From the NCBI GenBank assembly GCA_021443605.1, contig JABUTQ010000200.1, forward strand, positions 1 through 15,065: a DNA stretch of 15,065 nt. The letters run 5' to 3'. The notes under the pieces are model-generated. The model had not been told where the DNA came from. It worked only from the letters and a program-made list of their open reading frames with translations, and did not search any database. The DNA comes from Bacteroidales bacterium (GTDB taxonomy: Bacteria; Bacteroidota; Bacteroidia; Bacteroidales; UBA932). Each line of letters opens with the position of its first letter. The first letter of the stretch is position 1. Positions 14,908 to 15,065 of the stretch are shown in pieces. A program made the position numbers and the translations under genes.

Positions 14908-15065
14908 GCGGAGCGTTCCGTCATCCTGAGCGGAGCAGTTCCGTCATCCTGAGCGGAGCAGTTCCGTCATCCTGAGCGGAGCAGTTTCGTCATCCTGAGC
15001 GGAGCGGTTTCGTCATCCTGAGCGGAGCAGTTTCGTCATCCTGAGCGGAGCAGTTTCGTCATCCT
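14908..15065 (+). repeat. 23-bp tandem repeat array, running off the window
   Basis: Six complete head-to-tail units start at 14921, 14944, 14967, 14990, 15013 and 15036. They are preceded by a partial, one-base-shorter unit (14908-14920) and followed by a seven-base start of the next at the window edge. Each unit is TCATCCTGAGCGGAGC followed by AGTTYCG. Variation is limited to C or T in the last part (first two units C, later ones T) and one A-to-G in the fifth unit. There are no spacers between units. The array begins one base after the methyltransferase stop codon, and its core is the same as that of the cluster at 3002-3130. Confidence 0.95.

Noticed and set aside
14908..15065. CRISPR array
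   Set aside because: The units are contiguous without unique spacers, the repeat is only 23 bp with no spacer between, and there are no cas genes nearby.

Overview
The window looks like a chromosomal segment of an anaerobic member of Bacteroidales; I cannot name a genus. Three things support this. First, nearly every intergenic start region carries the Bacteroidetes promoter form TTTG-N19/20-TAnnTTTG, and strong Shine-Dalgarno sites are absent. Second, exported proteins have short signal peptides ending in ..Q or a lipobox. Third, the gene set fits: the SDR-type threonine dehydrogenase, a two-subunit methylmalonyl-CoA mutase (succinate-propionate metabolism), and a short QueG. All genes except those at the window edge look intact, and most are housekeeping genes. 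I saw no phage, transposase, CRISPR array, tRNA or rRNA.

Layout. Positions 1-869 hold queG (-), followed leftward by a promoter for a gene outside the window. Positions 975-2409 hold a rightward pair: SDR-type threonine dehydrogenase and a C_GCAxxG_C_C-type cysteine-rich protein. Positions 2421-2900 encode a leftward thioredoxin-fold lipoprotein. Positions 3002-3130 form a cluster of short repeats, followed by the strong terminator of the leftward mutA-mutB operon (3187-7218). Positions 7422-8072 (+) encode a secreted DUF3108/TapB-like protein. It ends at a bidirectional terminator shared with a leftward set: RecJ (10789-12528), a WCSWC thioredoxin (10274-10741) and an M28-type metallopeptidase (8147-10243). 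From a divergent promoter region, lysS and a SpoU/TrmH rRNA methyltransferase run rightward (12609-14906). A 23-bp tandem repeat array then begins one base after the last stop codon and runs off the window.

How the genes work together. MutAB interconverts succinyl-CoA and methylmalonyl-CoA using adenosylcobalamin. QueG, at the other end of the window, is also cobalamin-dependent, so two B12 users lie within 7 kb, although nothing shows co-regulation. The exported thioredoxin and the exported peptidase are 30 bp apart and are probably co-transcribed. LysS and the methyltransferase are fused stop-to-start (TAGATG) and are probably translationally coupled.

The most notable non-genic signal is one short sequence family, core TCATCCTGAGCGGAGC. 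It occurs as an inverted pair plus single copies behind mutB and as a tandem 23-bp array behind the methyltransferase gene. Most copies are in the sense orientation relative to the upstream gene. I did not find a clear new multi-gene system here.
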